Position numbers and translations under genes: made by a program
Source: Betaproteobacteria bacterium
GTDB taxonomy: Bacteria > Pseudomonadota > Gammaproteobacteria > Burkholderiales > SG8-41
Direction: 5' to 3'
Assembly: GCA_947465215.1 (NCBI GenBank)
Contig: CANHZX010000003.1
Span: 1-44,857 of the forward strand
DNA length: 44,857 bases
Shown here: one piece after another, positions 29,197 through 38,178 of the stretch
How positions within the stretch are numbered: position 1 is the first letter of the stretch
How the letters are laid out: the number at the start of each line of letters is the position of its first letter
Notes under the pieces: model-generated
Seen by the model: the letters and a program-made list of their open reading frames with translations, nothing else
The model's database searches: none
Told to the model about the DNA's origin: nothing

Positions 29197-30783
29197 TCAG
29201 TGTGCGGGGAAGCGGAATACCGATTTGTCCTGCTCGCCGAGCTGCGCCATCAGTCCGGTTTCCCAGGCCAGATACTGCTTCATGGCTTCGCGATTGCCGG
29301 CGTGACGGTCGTGTACGAAGAACAGGTAATCGATGCATTCGCGATCAGCCGGGATGTCCGCGGAGGACGCTGCTGAATGTCCGGCCTTGGTCCAGGCCGC
29401 AACGCCGCCGTCCAGCAGACGAACGTCCTTGATGCCTGCTTCGTTCAGTTCGCTCGCCGCCAGCCGAGCAACATCGGACTCTGCGGCGACGAGAACGACC
29501 GGTAGTTTCGCTTCTTTGGCGTCTTTTAGTATTCGCGAGCGGATGGTCCAGCGGCTGCCGGGCACATGCGCCTTGCGGTAAGCCATGCTCGGGCCGACAT
29601 CAAAAACCGTGCAGGCTTTGTGCTCGAGCAGTTTTTTCAATTCATCGGCAGTGATAGCCGGGAGAGAAGGCAGAGAAGGCGTTGCAGGCTTGATGCCTTC
29701 AAATCCGGACTGGGTACCGCCATCCAGCACGCAGGCATCGCAGCCCAGTTGCAGCAGCCAGCTGGCTACCACCGGCGCGCGCACCATGTCGCCGCCGTCG
29801 ATCAGCACGATACGGGCATTGCGCACACCCACCCACTGGTCGGTCGCCTGAATCAGCTGGCCACCGGGAGTGTGCTGTGCACCGGTGATGCTGCCTTTGG
29901 CGAATTCCTCCGGGGTTCGTACGTCACAGAGATAGGTTGTGCGTCCCGGTTCCTTGAGCCATGCAGCCACTTCAGATGCGCCGGCAATACGTACATTGAA
30001 TCGCTTCATCAGCGCGCGTGCGGCTTCCTGCTGTGCGGGTAGCTGGGCGGCGTCGATGGTTTCCGGGTACTGGCGCGCCGATCCGTATTCCAGTTGCAGA
30101 TCGGACAGATACCAGCCTTGCGTGCCGTTCTCCAGAGCGTAGACGGGATTCTGCACGCCGAAATTGATCAGGGTCTGCGCACCAAGGATGGAGCGCGTGC
30201 GGCCTGCACAATTAACGATGATTTTGGTTTTGGAATTTTTCACCATGCTGGCGACACGGTACGGCAGTTCCGCGTTCGGGCAGCAGGTGCTGCCGGGGAT
30301 GGTCATCTTGTGATGTTCGTGCACCGGCCTGCCGTCAAACAGCACGAAGTCTTCTCCGGATTCACGCAGGTTCACCAGATCTTTTGCGGTGATGCGCGGC
30401 GTGTTGTAGGCATGTTCGACCATCTCACCGAAGAGCTTGCTGGGCACGTTGACACCTTTGAACAGCACATAACCTGCGGCTTTCCAGCCCTCGGTGCCGC
30501 CTTCAAGGACGGCGAGATCGGTGTAGCCGAGAGCTGCAAGGCGGGCGGCCGCACGCTTTGCGATGCCGGAGCGACCGTCGTCGCAAAATACGATACGAAC
30601 GTCCTTGCGCGGTACCAGTGTCACGATACCCAGCTCCAGCCTGCTGTACGGCAGCGGGGTCGCGAACAGCAGATGATCCTCACCGAATTCGCCGTCTTCG
30701 CGCACATCCAGCAGCGCGATTTCAGCGCCGTCGTGCAAGGCCGCCTGCAGTGCGGCGGGTGTAATCATCTTGGAGTTGGCCAT
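29197..30783 (-). CDS. rhodanese-like protein with four rhodanese domains
   Basis: Four repeats: IVFCDDGRSGIAKRAAARLAALG; IIVNCAGRTRSILGAQTLINFG; IVLIDGGDMVRAPVVASWLLQLG; PVVLVAAESDVARLAASELNEAG. Confidence 0.92.
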   Translation of the reverse strand: MANSKMITPAALQAALHDGAEIALLDVREDGEFGEDHLLFATPLPYSRLELGIVTLVPRKDVRIVFCDDGRSGIAKRAAARLAALGYTDLAVLEGGTEGWKAAGYVLFKGVNVPSKLFGEMVEHAYNTPRITAKDLVNLRESGEDFVLFDGRPVHEHHKMTIPGSTCCPNAELPYRVASMVKNSKTKIIVNCAGRTRSILGAQTLINFGVQNPVYALENGTQGWYLSDLQLEYGSARQYPETIDAAQLPAQQEAARALMKRFNVRIAGASEVAAWLKEPGRTTYLCDVRTPEEFAKGSITGAQHTPGGQLIQATDQWVGVRNARIVLIDGGDMVRAPVVASWLLQLGCDACVLDGGTQSGFEGIKPATPSLPSLPAITADELKKLLEHKACTVFDVGPSMAYRKAHVPGSRWTIRSRILKDAKEAKLPVVLVAAESDVARLAASELNEAGIKDVRLLDGGVAAWTKAGHSAASSADIPADRECIDYLFFVHDRHAGNREAMKQYLAWETGLMAQLGEQDKSVFRFPAH

Positions 30784-30894
30784 AAAGGCTCCGTGAGCGG
30801 AAAAGAGCGCTGATTATAGCTGCGCGCAAGTGTCGCGAAGATGCAGTGGCTGCGATGGCCGGCGCCGGGAAGTGGCGCCGGATCCCTTCCGGGT

Positions 30895-32322
30895 TTACTT
30901 CTTGTCTCGGGAGACAAATCCGCCGAGCAGGGCAGCCTGGGGACGGTTTACCCGGGAGCGCTGAGGCGGAGATGATGTGGTTGTCGCGCTCGTGGTGCCC
31001 GATGCAGGCTCGTAAGGCTTGCTGAAGTCAAATCCATCTGCGGCCACTTGCGGGCGGGGTTTGGTTGCCGGAATAGCAGCGGCCGTTGCCGGCGCTGTTG
31101 AGCGGCGGGGTTCTTTTTCGCGATCCTCGCGGCGTGGTCGGCTTTCACGACTACGCTCATATTCACGTTCGGCCTCAAGATCAGCAGCGCCTTCCTCGAC
31201 GGATTGGCGCGGAATGGCGCGCTTGAGCAGCTTTTCAATGTCAGCGAGAAGACGCATTTCATCTGGACAGACCAGTGAAATGGCTTCGCCCGGCATTCCG
31301 GCTCGACCGGTGCGGCCGATGCGGTGCACATAATCTTCAGGCGTGTAAGGCAGTTCGTAGTTGATAACGAACGGCAGTTCTTCAATGTCGATGCCGCGTG
31401 CCGCGATGTCAGTAGCTACCAGCACGGTGGAGCGGCCTTCCTTGAAATCGGTGAGTGCCTGTTCGCGTTCGGCCTGAGTGCGGTCGCTGTGGATTGCGGT
31501 GGCATTGATGCCATCTCGCATTAGGTCACGCGCCAGCTTGTTGCAGTCGCGTTTCATGCGCAGGAACACCAGCACCTGCTTCATTTCCCGGCTGCGGATC
31601 AGGTTGGCCAGTACAGCGTGTTTACGCGATGCCGGCGTTTCGAAAACCTGATGCTTGACCAGATCCGCAGGTGCGTTGCGACGTGCGACCTCGATCAGCG
31701 TCGGACTGCGCAGCATCTGGTTGGCGAGTTTCTTGATCTCTTCGGAAAACGTGGCCGAAAACAGCAGGCTTTGGCGCTGGGTTGGCAGCAGCGCCAGAAT
31801 GCGCCTGATGTCGGGCAGGAATCCCATGTCGAGCATGCGGTCGGCTTCATCCATGACCACGATTTCGACCTGGCCAAGCGACACGCTTTTCTGCTGGACG
31901 TGATCAAGCAGGCGGCCCGGCGTGGCGACAAGGATATCCACGCCTTCCCGCAGGATCTTGGTCTGCGGCGGCATGTCGACGCCACCATAAACCACGGTTG
32001 AGCGCAGCTTGAGGAATTTACCGTAGGCCTTGACGCTGTCGCTGACCTGCGCGGCGAGTTCACGCGTTGGCGTGAGTACCAGGGCACGCACCGGATGGCG
32101 TGCCGGTGATGGGCTGCTGTTCGCGTAAGGAGCGAGCAACTGCAGCATCGGCAGCGTAAATCCAGCGGTCTTGCCGGTTCCGGTCTGGGCGCAGCCCATG
32201 ATGTCACGGCGCTCCAGAACAGCCGGTATGGCTTTGGCTTGGATGGGTGTGGGTTCGCTGTAGCCTTCGTCGGCGACGGCTCGCTGCAGCTCGGGTATCA
32301 GGTTCAGATCGGCAAACGACAT
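30895..32322 (-). CDS. DEAD/DEAH box RNA helicase (RhlE-like)
   Basis: [55 protein letters not shown]; basic low-complexity C terminus. Confidence 0.96.
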   Translation of the reverse strand: MSFADLNLIPELQRAVADEGYSEPTPIQAKAIPAVLERRDIMGCAQTGTGKTAGFTLPMLQLLAPYANSSPSPARHPVRALVLTPTRELAAQVSDSVKAYGKFLKLRSTVVYGGVDMPPQTKILREGVDILVATPGRLLDHVQQKSVSLGQVEIVVMDEADRMLDMGFLPDIRRILALLPTQRQSLLFSATFSEEIKKLANQMLRSPTLIEVARRNAPADLVKHQVFETPASRKHAVLANLIRSREMKQVLVFLRMKRDCNKLARDLMRDGINATAIHSDRTQAEREQALTDFKEGRSTVLVATDIAARGIDIEELPFVINYELPYTPEDYVHRIGRTGRAGMPGEAISLVCPDEMRLLADIEKLLKRAIPRQSVEEGAADLEAEREYERSRESRPRREDREKEPRRSTAPATAAAIPATKPRPQVAADGFDFSKPYEPASGTTSATTTSSPPQRSRVNRPQAALLGGFVSRDKK

Positions 32323-32612
32323 GGGGCTAACTGGAGTGGCGCAGAGGTAACGCGGACGTCACACTCGCGTAGCACGGCGCAGAGGCGCGGCGCAGAAGAG
32401 AGGGATCGGCAGTGATGCCGGATTCATTGAATGGCTTTGGGGGTAAATCACGCCGCATTAGTATAGCCTGACCGCGGCCCCACGGCCAGCTACAAGGGTA
32501 AATTGTTCCAAATATTCAAAAATCTGGTAAATTGAAATCGTAATTGCAGCGCTGACGAATTTTTGACTTATCTTTGACCCTAATCTCGCTTTTTGGATGA
32601 AAACTGCCCTCA

Positions 32613-33230
32613 ATGGATGGCGATCTTCCGATTCTGAGTGAGCCGGCAACAGTTAACCTGTTTCCGCTGATCCTGACGTTGGATACCCACGGTATCCCGC
32701 ACCGCTGGATTACCTGGCAGCATGCCTGCTACTACTATTCTAAGAATCAGGTGGCCTGGAGCCTCGGTGAGCGCGCTTTTACCGTTCATGGCGGCCTGAA
32801 CCGAATCACCGGGGAACGATCCACGATCAGCGGTTCCAGCATCATCGCCATCAAGGGCAAGGCGATGGCGATGAAGTCGTTCAACCAGGTACCGCCGCTG
32901 AACAACCGCGAGCTGTTTCACCGTGACCGTCAGATCTGCGCCTACTGCGCGACCAGTTTCTCCGGTGTGAAACTGACCCGCGATCACATCGTGCCGTTTT
33001 CCAAAGGCGGCCGTGATACCTGGATGAATGTGGTCACGGCCTGCCGATCCTGCAATGAGCGCAAGAGCGATCGCACGCCCGAGGGCGCCGGCATGGAGCT
33101 GGTGTATTTGCCCTATGTGCCGAACCGCGCGGAGTATCTCATCCTGACCAACCGGCGCATCCTCGCCGACCAGATGGAATTTCTTGCTCAGCATGTGCCG
33201 GCCCAAAGCCGGCTGCATCAGCCGAGGTAA
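32613..33230 (+). CDS. HNH endonuclease domain protein
   Basis: CAYCATSFSGVKLTRDHIVPFSKGGRDTWMNVVTACRSCNERKSDRTP: CxxC...DHIVP...CxxCN HNH motif. Confidence 0.93.
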   Translation: MDGDLPILSEPATVNLFPLILTLDTHGIPHRWITWQHACYYYSKNQVAWSLGERAFTVHGGLNRITGERSTISGSSIIAIKGKAMAMKSFNQVPPLNNRELFHRDRQICAYCATSFSGVKLTRDHIVPFSKGGRDTWMNVVTACRSCNERKSDRTPEGAGMELVYLPYVPNRAEYLILTNRRILADQMEFLAQHVPAQSRLHQPR

Positions 33231-33239
33231 GTTATCCGG

Positions 33240-33791
33240 CTATTTCCGGTTTATTTCCAGCATGGCGGCACGGATTTCTTCCGCGGTCGGGGGCTTGCGT
33301 TCCCTGAAGATCAGCCAAAGAAATGCGCCGTTCACCAGAATGAACGAGATTTCCAGGTAGAGCAGGGTTTCCACGATCACATGCGCGGGCTTTTGCGCGA
33401 AGATAAAAAAGAAACCCTCGAAAGTGGGGATCGTGGCTTTGGTCAGCGCAAATACGGATTCCATTGGCGGAAACAGCAGCATCAACACCAGATTCACGCC
33501 GGTGAACAGCAGTGAAGCATTCTGCAGTCCCAGTCCGCGTTTTTTACTATCGGGTTTGTCAGCCAGCAGCAGCCAGGCAATGGCCAGATTAACCAGCACG
33601 ACAACAATTTCGAGAGCCAGAAGCGGGCCGTTGATTTCGCTCAGCGGCGGTTTGGACAGGATGAAGTAGAACCCGGCGAATACCGGGATGCTGGAAGAGG
33701 CCACCGAATACTGGTCGATGGGCGGAAAGAGGGTGATCAGCAGCAGGTTGGCGACTGCGATGGCGAGCGCAATGCTTTGGGTGCGATTCAT
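33240..33791 (-). CDS. hypothetical integral membrane protein with internal tandem duplication
   Basis: 183 aa; two halves share LFPP-x-x-x...IPxFxGFxFI...LxxLEI...LVN...WL architecture; start assigned to MNRTQSIALA. Confidence 0.8.
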   Translation of the reverse strand: MNRTQSIALAIAVANLLLITLFPPIDQYSVASSSIPVFAGFYFILSKPPLSEINGPLLALEIVVVLVNLAIAWLLLADKPDSKKRGLGLQNASLLFTGVNLVLMLLFPPMESVFALTKATIPTFEGFFFIFAQKPAHVIVETLLYLEISFILVNGAFLWLIFRERKPPTAEEIRAAMLEINRK

Positions 33792-33987
33792 ACCCGCTCG
33801 ATTCCTGTTCTGTTTTGAAGTGTAAGTATAGCCGAATGGTTTCTTCGTTCCTTTGTATCGCAGCCGCAATTCTCGATCTTGTAAAAGATGGTGTGTCCTG
33901 ACACTGCAACAATACCGGCCGCGTCAGCCGATTTTGGTATCATGCTCGGCTTGATTGAGTTAATACTTTGATTTTATTAAAATTTTA

Positions 33988-34815
33988 ATGCGTTTTGATC
34001 TGCACAGTCATTCGACCTGCTCCGACGGATTATTGAGCCCCGCCGAGTTGGTAGAGCGCGCCGTTCAGCGCGGCGTGAATGTTCTTGCACTGACTGACCA
34101 TGATGAAATCAAGGGGCTCGCTGACGCACGTGTAGCGGCAGAGCACTGGGGTCTGCGACTCATCGATGGCGTGGAGATTTCGGTGCTGTGGGAAGAGGTA
34201 ACCCTGCATATCGTCGGATTGAATATCGATACCGGTCACGCCCCGCTGGTGGAAGGACTGGCATCCATACGCAACGGGCGGGAGCAGCGCGCCCGGCGCA
34301 TGGCTGAAAGTCTGGCCGCTGCAGGTATTGACGGTTCGCTGGAAGGCGCACGGCGTTACGCCAAAAATCCCGAATTGGTGAGCCGTTCGCATTTTGCGCG
34401 TTACCTCGTTGAAGCCGGTCATGCGCGGGATACCAATGCGGTGTTCCGCCATTTCCTGACTCCTGGCAAGCCCGGTTATGTGCCGCATCAGTGGGCCACG
34501 CTGGCCGATGCCCTGCAATGGATCAACGGCGGCGGCGGAACGGCCGTGCTGGCGCATCCGGGCCGTTATGATCTTGGCGAGGCCAAGTGCGAGCGTCTGC
34601 TCGGAGAATTCATTTCGCTGGGCGGCACCGCGGTTGAAGTGGTGACCGGTTCGCATGCGCCTTCAGAGTTTGTGACCTGGGCGCGGCATGCGAAAAATTT
34701 CAAATTGCTGGCGTCTGCGGGTTCGGATTTTCACGGCCCGGGAGAGGGCTATCGCGATATCGGCAATGTGCCGGCCTTGCCTTCCGGCTGCGATCCAGTT
34801 TGGGAACGTTTCTGA
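33988..34815 (+). CDS. PHP domain phosphoesterase (RNase AM / 3',5'-nucleoside bisphosphate phosphatase-like)
   Basis: MRFDLHSHSTCSDG, LTDHDEIKGL, VEISV, LAHPGRY, SAGSDFHGP. Confidence 0.94.
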   Translation: MRFDLHSHSTCSDGLLSPAELVERAVQRGVNVLALTDHDEIKGLADARVAAEHWGLRLIDGVEISVLWEEVTLHIVGLNIDTGHAPLVEGLASIRNGREQRARRMAESLAAAGIDGSLEGARRYAKNPELVSRSHFARYLVEAGHARDTNAVFRHFLTPGKPGYVPHQWATLADALQWINGGGGTAVLAHPGRYDLGEAKCERLLGEFISLGGTAVEVVTGSHAPSEFVTWARHAKNFKLLASAGSDFHGPGEGYRDIGNVPALPSGCDPVWERF

Positions 34816-34842
34816 GCGCATTTTTTAGCGCATCACCTCCGC

Positions 34843-35466
34843 ATGTCGCAGTTCTTTTCCATCCATCCCGAGAATCCGCAGCTTCGGCTGATCAAGCAGG
34901 CTGCGGAGATCATTCGCGCCGGCGGCATCGTCGTCTACCCGACGGATTCCTGCTATGCCCTTGGCTGTCATATCGGCGACAAGGCGGCGATGGAGCGCAT
35001 CCGGCGGATCCGCGGCATTGATGACCGCCACCATCTGACGCTGGTTTGCCGCGATCTCTCGGAACTCGCCTCTTATGCAAGGGTTGATAACCAGCAGTTT
35101 CGTTTGCTGAAGGCTGCTACACCGGGCAGCTATGTGTTCATTCTTGAGGCGACAAGGGAGTTGCCGAAGCGGCTGCAGCATCCGAAGCGGCGAACCATCG
35201 GACTGCGTATCCCCGATCATCCCGTGGTGAATTCGCTGCTTGCTGAGCTTGGCGAACCGATTTTGTCTTCAACCTTGTTGCTACCTGACGATGAACTGCC
35301 ATTGACTGATGCTCACGAAATCCGCGAACGGCTGGAGCATATGGTCGATTTGATACTGGACGGCGGTTCCTGTGGCATTGAGCCCAGCACGGTAGTTGAT
35401 CTGACCGGGCCAACGCCGGTGGTGACCCGAGAAGGCAAGGGCAGTCTGACTCCGTTTGGCCTTTGA
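34843..35466 (+). CDS. L-threonylcarbamoyladenylate synthase family protein (Sua5/YciO/YrdC)
   Basis: GGIVVYPTDSCYALGCHIGDKAAMERIRRIRGIDDRHHLTLVC, TIGLRIPDHPV, GSCGIEPSTVVDLTG. Confidence 0.94.
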   Translation: MSQFFSIHPENPQLRLIKQAAEIIRAGGIVVYPTDSCYALGCHIGDKAAMERIRRIRGIDDRHHLTLVCRDLSELASYARVDNQQFRLLKAATPGSYVFILEATRELPKRLQHPKRRTIGLRIPDHPVVNSLLAELGEPILSSTLLLPDDELPLTDAHEIRERLEHMVDLILDGGSCGIEPSTVVDLTGPTPVVTREGKGSLTPFGL

Positions 35467-35553
35467 TCGCGTTCAGCATCAGCTCGCAGACGGGCTGCGT
35501 TAAAATCAGTCATCATGCGTATTAGTCTTGAGCGCAAATAACAGCCATATCTT

Positions 35554-35567
35554 ATTGTTTTTATTGA
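35554..35567 (+). repeat. dispersed AT-rich motif, partial copy C
   Basis: ATTGTTTTTATTGA, 14-nt exact match to copy B. Confidence 0.5.
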
Positions 35568-35624
35568 ATTTTATGAATCGCGACTCCATGCGTGATTCGA
35601 CTCTTACCCCGGAACCCTTCCTCA

Positions 35625-36830
35625 ATGTTTGATAACCGTGTTCTCTCCGGCATGCGACCGACCGGCGCATTGCATTTTGGCCATTACCACGGCGTGCTGA
35701 AAAACTGGGTCAAGCTGCAGCACGAGCACCAATGTTTGTTTTTCGTCGCCGACTGGCATGCGCTGACAACGCATTACGATGATCCAGCCACCATCGAGAA
35801 TCACGCCTGGGACATGGTAGTGGACTGGCTGGCTGCCGGCGTTGATCCGGCCCAGGCCACGCTGTTCATCCAGTCCAAGGTTCCGGAACACGCCGAACTG
35901 CATCTGCTGCTGTCGATGATCACGCCGCTGTCCTGGCTGGAACGCGTCCCGACCTACAAGGATCAGCAGGAAAAACTCTCAGAGAAGGATCTCGCGACTT
36001 ACGGTTTTCTAGGCTATCCACTGCTGCAAAGTGCCGACATCCTGATTTACCGCGCCAATCTGGTTCCGGTTGGCGAGGATCAGGTGCCGCATGTCGAAAT
36101 CACCCGCGAAATCGCGCGGCGCTTTAACCATGTCTTCGGTCGTGAACCGGGTTTTGAGGAAAAGGCCGAGATCGCGATCAAGAAGCTGGGAGCCAAGCGC
36201 GGCAAGCTGTATCGCAAGCTGCGCACGGATTATCTTGAAAAGGGTGATGGCGAAGCGCTGGCTTCAGCCCGGGCACTGCTGGAAGAAACGCAGAACCTGC
36301 CGCTGGGCGACCGCGAACGCCTGTTCGGATATATCGAAGGTGGCGGCAAGGTCATTCTGACCGAGCCCAAGGCGCTGCTGACCGAAGCCTCGAAAATGCC
36401 CGGTCTCGACGGGCAGAAAATGTCCAAGTCCTACAACAACACCATCGGGCTTCGCGAGACGCCGGAGAACGTTGCCAAAAAAGTCAAAACCATGCCGACT
36501 GATCCGGCGCGCATCAAACGCACCGATCCAGGCGATCCCGCAAAATGCCCGGTCTGGCAGTTGCACCAGATTTACTCCGGTGACGACACCAAAAAATGGG
36601 TGCAGGAGGGCTGTCGCAGCGCCGGTATCGGTTGCATCGAGTGCAAACAACCCGTTATTGACGCGATCGTTGCCGAGCAGAAACCAATGCGTGAGCGCGC
36701 GGAGCGTTATCTGGATGATCCGACACTGGTTCGCAACATCATTGCGGATGGCTGCGAAAAAGCGCGCAAAATGGCACAGGAAACCCTGCGCGATGTTCGC
36801 GAGGTCATGGGGCTGGATTACTCGCTGTAA
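35625..36830 (+). CDS. trpS: tryptophan--tRNA ligase
   Basis: VLSGMRPTGALHFGHYHGVLKNW (HIGH-like), GLDGQKMSKSYNN (KMSKS); start assigned to MFDNRVLSG. Confidence 0.96.
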   Translation: MFDNRVLSGMRPTGALHFGHYHGVLKNWVKLQHEHQCLFFVADWHALTTHYDDPATIENHAWDMVVDWLAAGVDPAQATLFIQSKVPEHAELHLLLSMITPLSWLERVPTYKDQQEKLSEKDLATYGFLGYPLLQSADILIYRANLVPVGEDQVPHVEITREIARRFNHVFGREPGFEEKAEIAIKKLGAKRGKLYRKLRTDYLEKGDGEALASARALLEETQNLPLGDRERLFGYIEGGGKVILTEPKALLTEASKMPGLDGQKMSKSYNNTIGLRETPENVAKKVKTMPTDPARIKRTDPGDPAKCPVWQLHQIYSGDDTKKWVQEGCRSAGIGCIECKQPVIDAIVAEQKPMRERAERYLDDPTLVRNIIADGCEKARKMAQETLRDVREVMGLDYSL

Positions 36831-36836
36831 GTCGGG

Positions 36837-36857
36837 TGCGCCCGCTCAGCGGGCGCA
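36837..36857. terminator. GC-rich inverted repeat, possible terminator between convergent trpS and lexA
   Basis: TGCGCCCGC-TCA-GCGGGCGCA perfect 9-bp stem; no U-tract. Confidence 0.5.
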
Positions 36858-36859
36858 GT

Positions 36860-37486
36860 TCAGGACCACTTGCCGTTGCGGATGACGCCGACGGCGATCC
36901 CTTCGATTTCCAACGGATCCCGTTTGAGGTCAATGACGATCGGTTCGAAATCGGGATTCTCTGGGAGGAGTTCCACGACGTTGCGGTTGCGCTGAATGCG
37001 TTTGACGGTCACTTCGTCATGCAGCCTGGCCACCACGATCTGGCCGGAACGGAACTCTGACGTGCGGTGCACGGCCAGCAAATCGCCTTCGAGAATGCCA
37101 ACATCGCGCATGCTCATGCCGCGAACCCGCAGCAGATAATCCGCCGGTGGGTCAAACAGCGCCGGATCGACGCGGCATTGCTGCTCAACATTTTCTTCAG
37201 CCAGCATGGGGCTGCCGGCAGCGACGCGACCGATGACGGGCAGGGTGGAAGGTGCTTCCTGCTGGGTCAGCCGGATGCCGCGCGAAGCGCCTGAGGTCAT
37301 TTCGATAGCACCTTTGCGTTCCAGTGCACGCAAATGGGTTTCTGCAGCATTCGGGGAACTGAAGCCCATGGCGGTGCAGATCTCGGCGCGGGTCGGCGGA
37401 AAACCGGATTCCTCGACGTGGGTTTCAATCATCCGCAGGATTTCGACCTGGCGGGCGGTTAGCGGCTTGTGGTTGTCATCGCTCAT
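36860..37486 (-). CDS. lexA: SOS transcriptional repressor LexA
   Basis: [63 protein letters not shown] cleavage region; [20 protein letters not shown] Ser, [13 protein letters not shown] Lys. Confidence 0.98.
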   Translation of the reverse strand: MSDDNHKPLTARQVEILRMIETHVEESGFPPTRAEICTAMGFSSPNAAETHLRALERKGAIEMTSGASRGIRLTQQEAPSTLPVIGRVAAGSPMLAEENVEQQCRVDPALFDPPADYLLRVRGMSMRDVGILEGDLLAVHRTSEFRSGQIVVARLHDEVTVKRIQRNRNVVELLPENPDFEPIVIDLKRDPLEIEGIAVGVIRNGKWS

Positions 37487-37488
37487 GA

Positions 37489-37504
37489 CTGTAATTATAT
37501 ACAG
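37489..37504. promoter_or_regulatory. SOS (LexA) box at the lexA promoter
   Basis: CTGTAATTATATACAG fits CTG-N10-CAG; on the minus strand it overlaps a TATAAT -10 just upstream of the lexA ATG. Confidence 0.92.
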
Positions 37505-37628
37505 TCTTTGAGGCGCTGCAAGTCGGTATTGCAGTGTTGGTGCGGGGCAAGCGCTTGTTGTTTTATTAAATTGTTGATTTTTAATATTATTTCGTATTGC
37601 CTAGGCAAGTAGTCATCACGTAACTACA

Positions 37629-37657
37629 TTGATTGAAAGGCAAAATTTTGTTATAGT
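37629..37657 (+). promoter_or_regulatory. predicted sigma-70 promoter of the rimP-nusA-infB operon
   Basis: TTGATT (37629-37634), 17-nt spacer, TATAGT (37652-37657). Confidence 0.6.
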
Positions 37658-37692
37658 TCAAAGTTCTGTAAAACAGTTGGGTGTCACACAGG

Positions 37693-37718
37693 TATGGGCG
37701 GATCGCCCATTTTTTGTT
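37693..37718 (+). terminator. leader terminator/attenuator-like hairpin upstream of rimP
   Basis: ATGGGCG-GAT-CGCCCAT followed by TTTTTGTTTG, ending 17-26 nt before the rimP ATG. Confidence 0.85.
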
Positions 37719-37735
37719 TGTGGCGCCGTTTTGGC

Positions 37736-38164
37736 ATGGATTTGCAAGGTTTACTCGAGAACACGCTGGCAGGACTGGGCTACGAACTGGTGGATCTGGA
37801 ACGATCCCCCAAAGGCGCCCTATTACGTATTTTTATCGACAAACCCGGTGGCATCATGGTTGAAGACTGCGCTTTGGTCAGCAATCACCTGAGCCGCGTG
37901 TTTACGGTAGAAAACGTGGCCTACGACCGCCTGGAAGTGTCATCTCCGGGTCTGGACCGGCCGCTGCGCAAGGCGGAGGATTTTGTGCGTTTCTCCGGTC
38001 AGAAGGCGAAGCTGAAGTTGCGCGTGGCGCTGGAAGGCCAGCGTAATTTTGTCGGCGTGATACTCGGGTGCGAAGCAGGCAAGGTAGGTATCGAGGTTGA
38101 CGGACGTGTGTTGTCGGTCGACTTGGGCAATCTGGATAAAGCGCGGCTGATGCCGGCGTTTTAA
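37736..38164 (+). CDS. rimP: ribosome maturation factor RimP
   Basis: [57 protein letters not shown]; first base of nusA operon. Confidence 0.96.
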   Translation: MDLQGLLENTLAGLGYELVDLERSPKGALLRIFIDKPGGIMVEDCALVSNHLSRVFTVENVAYDRLEVSSPGLDRPLRKAEDFVRFSGQKAKLKLRVALEGQRNFVGVILGCEAGKVGIEVDGRVLSVDLGNLDKARLMPAF

Positions 38165-38178
38165 GCGGGAGACGGATC

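Noticed and set aside
30859-30881. CCGGCGCC-gggaagt-GGCGCCGG hairpin downstream of the helicase gene, considered an intrinsic terminator
   Set aside because: Perfect 8-bp stem but no U-tract on either strand; termination cannot be claimed from sequence alone.
32339-32400. Short repeat GGCGCAGAGG in the helicase upstream region
   Set aside because: Only two imperfect copies in GC-rich DNA; not distinguishable from chance.
35467-35624. Possible loss of a gene between the Sua5/YciO gene and trpS
   Set aside because: Some relatives may have an extra gene (e.g. a site-2 protease) here, but absence cannot be called loss without comparative data.
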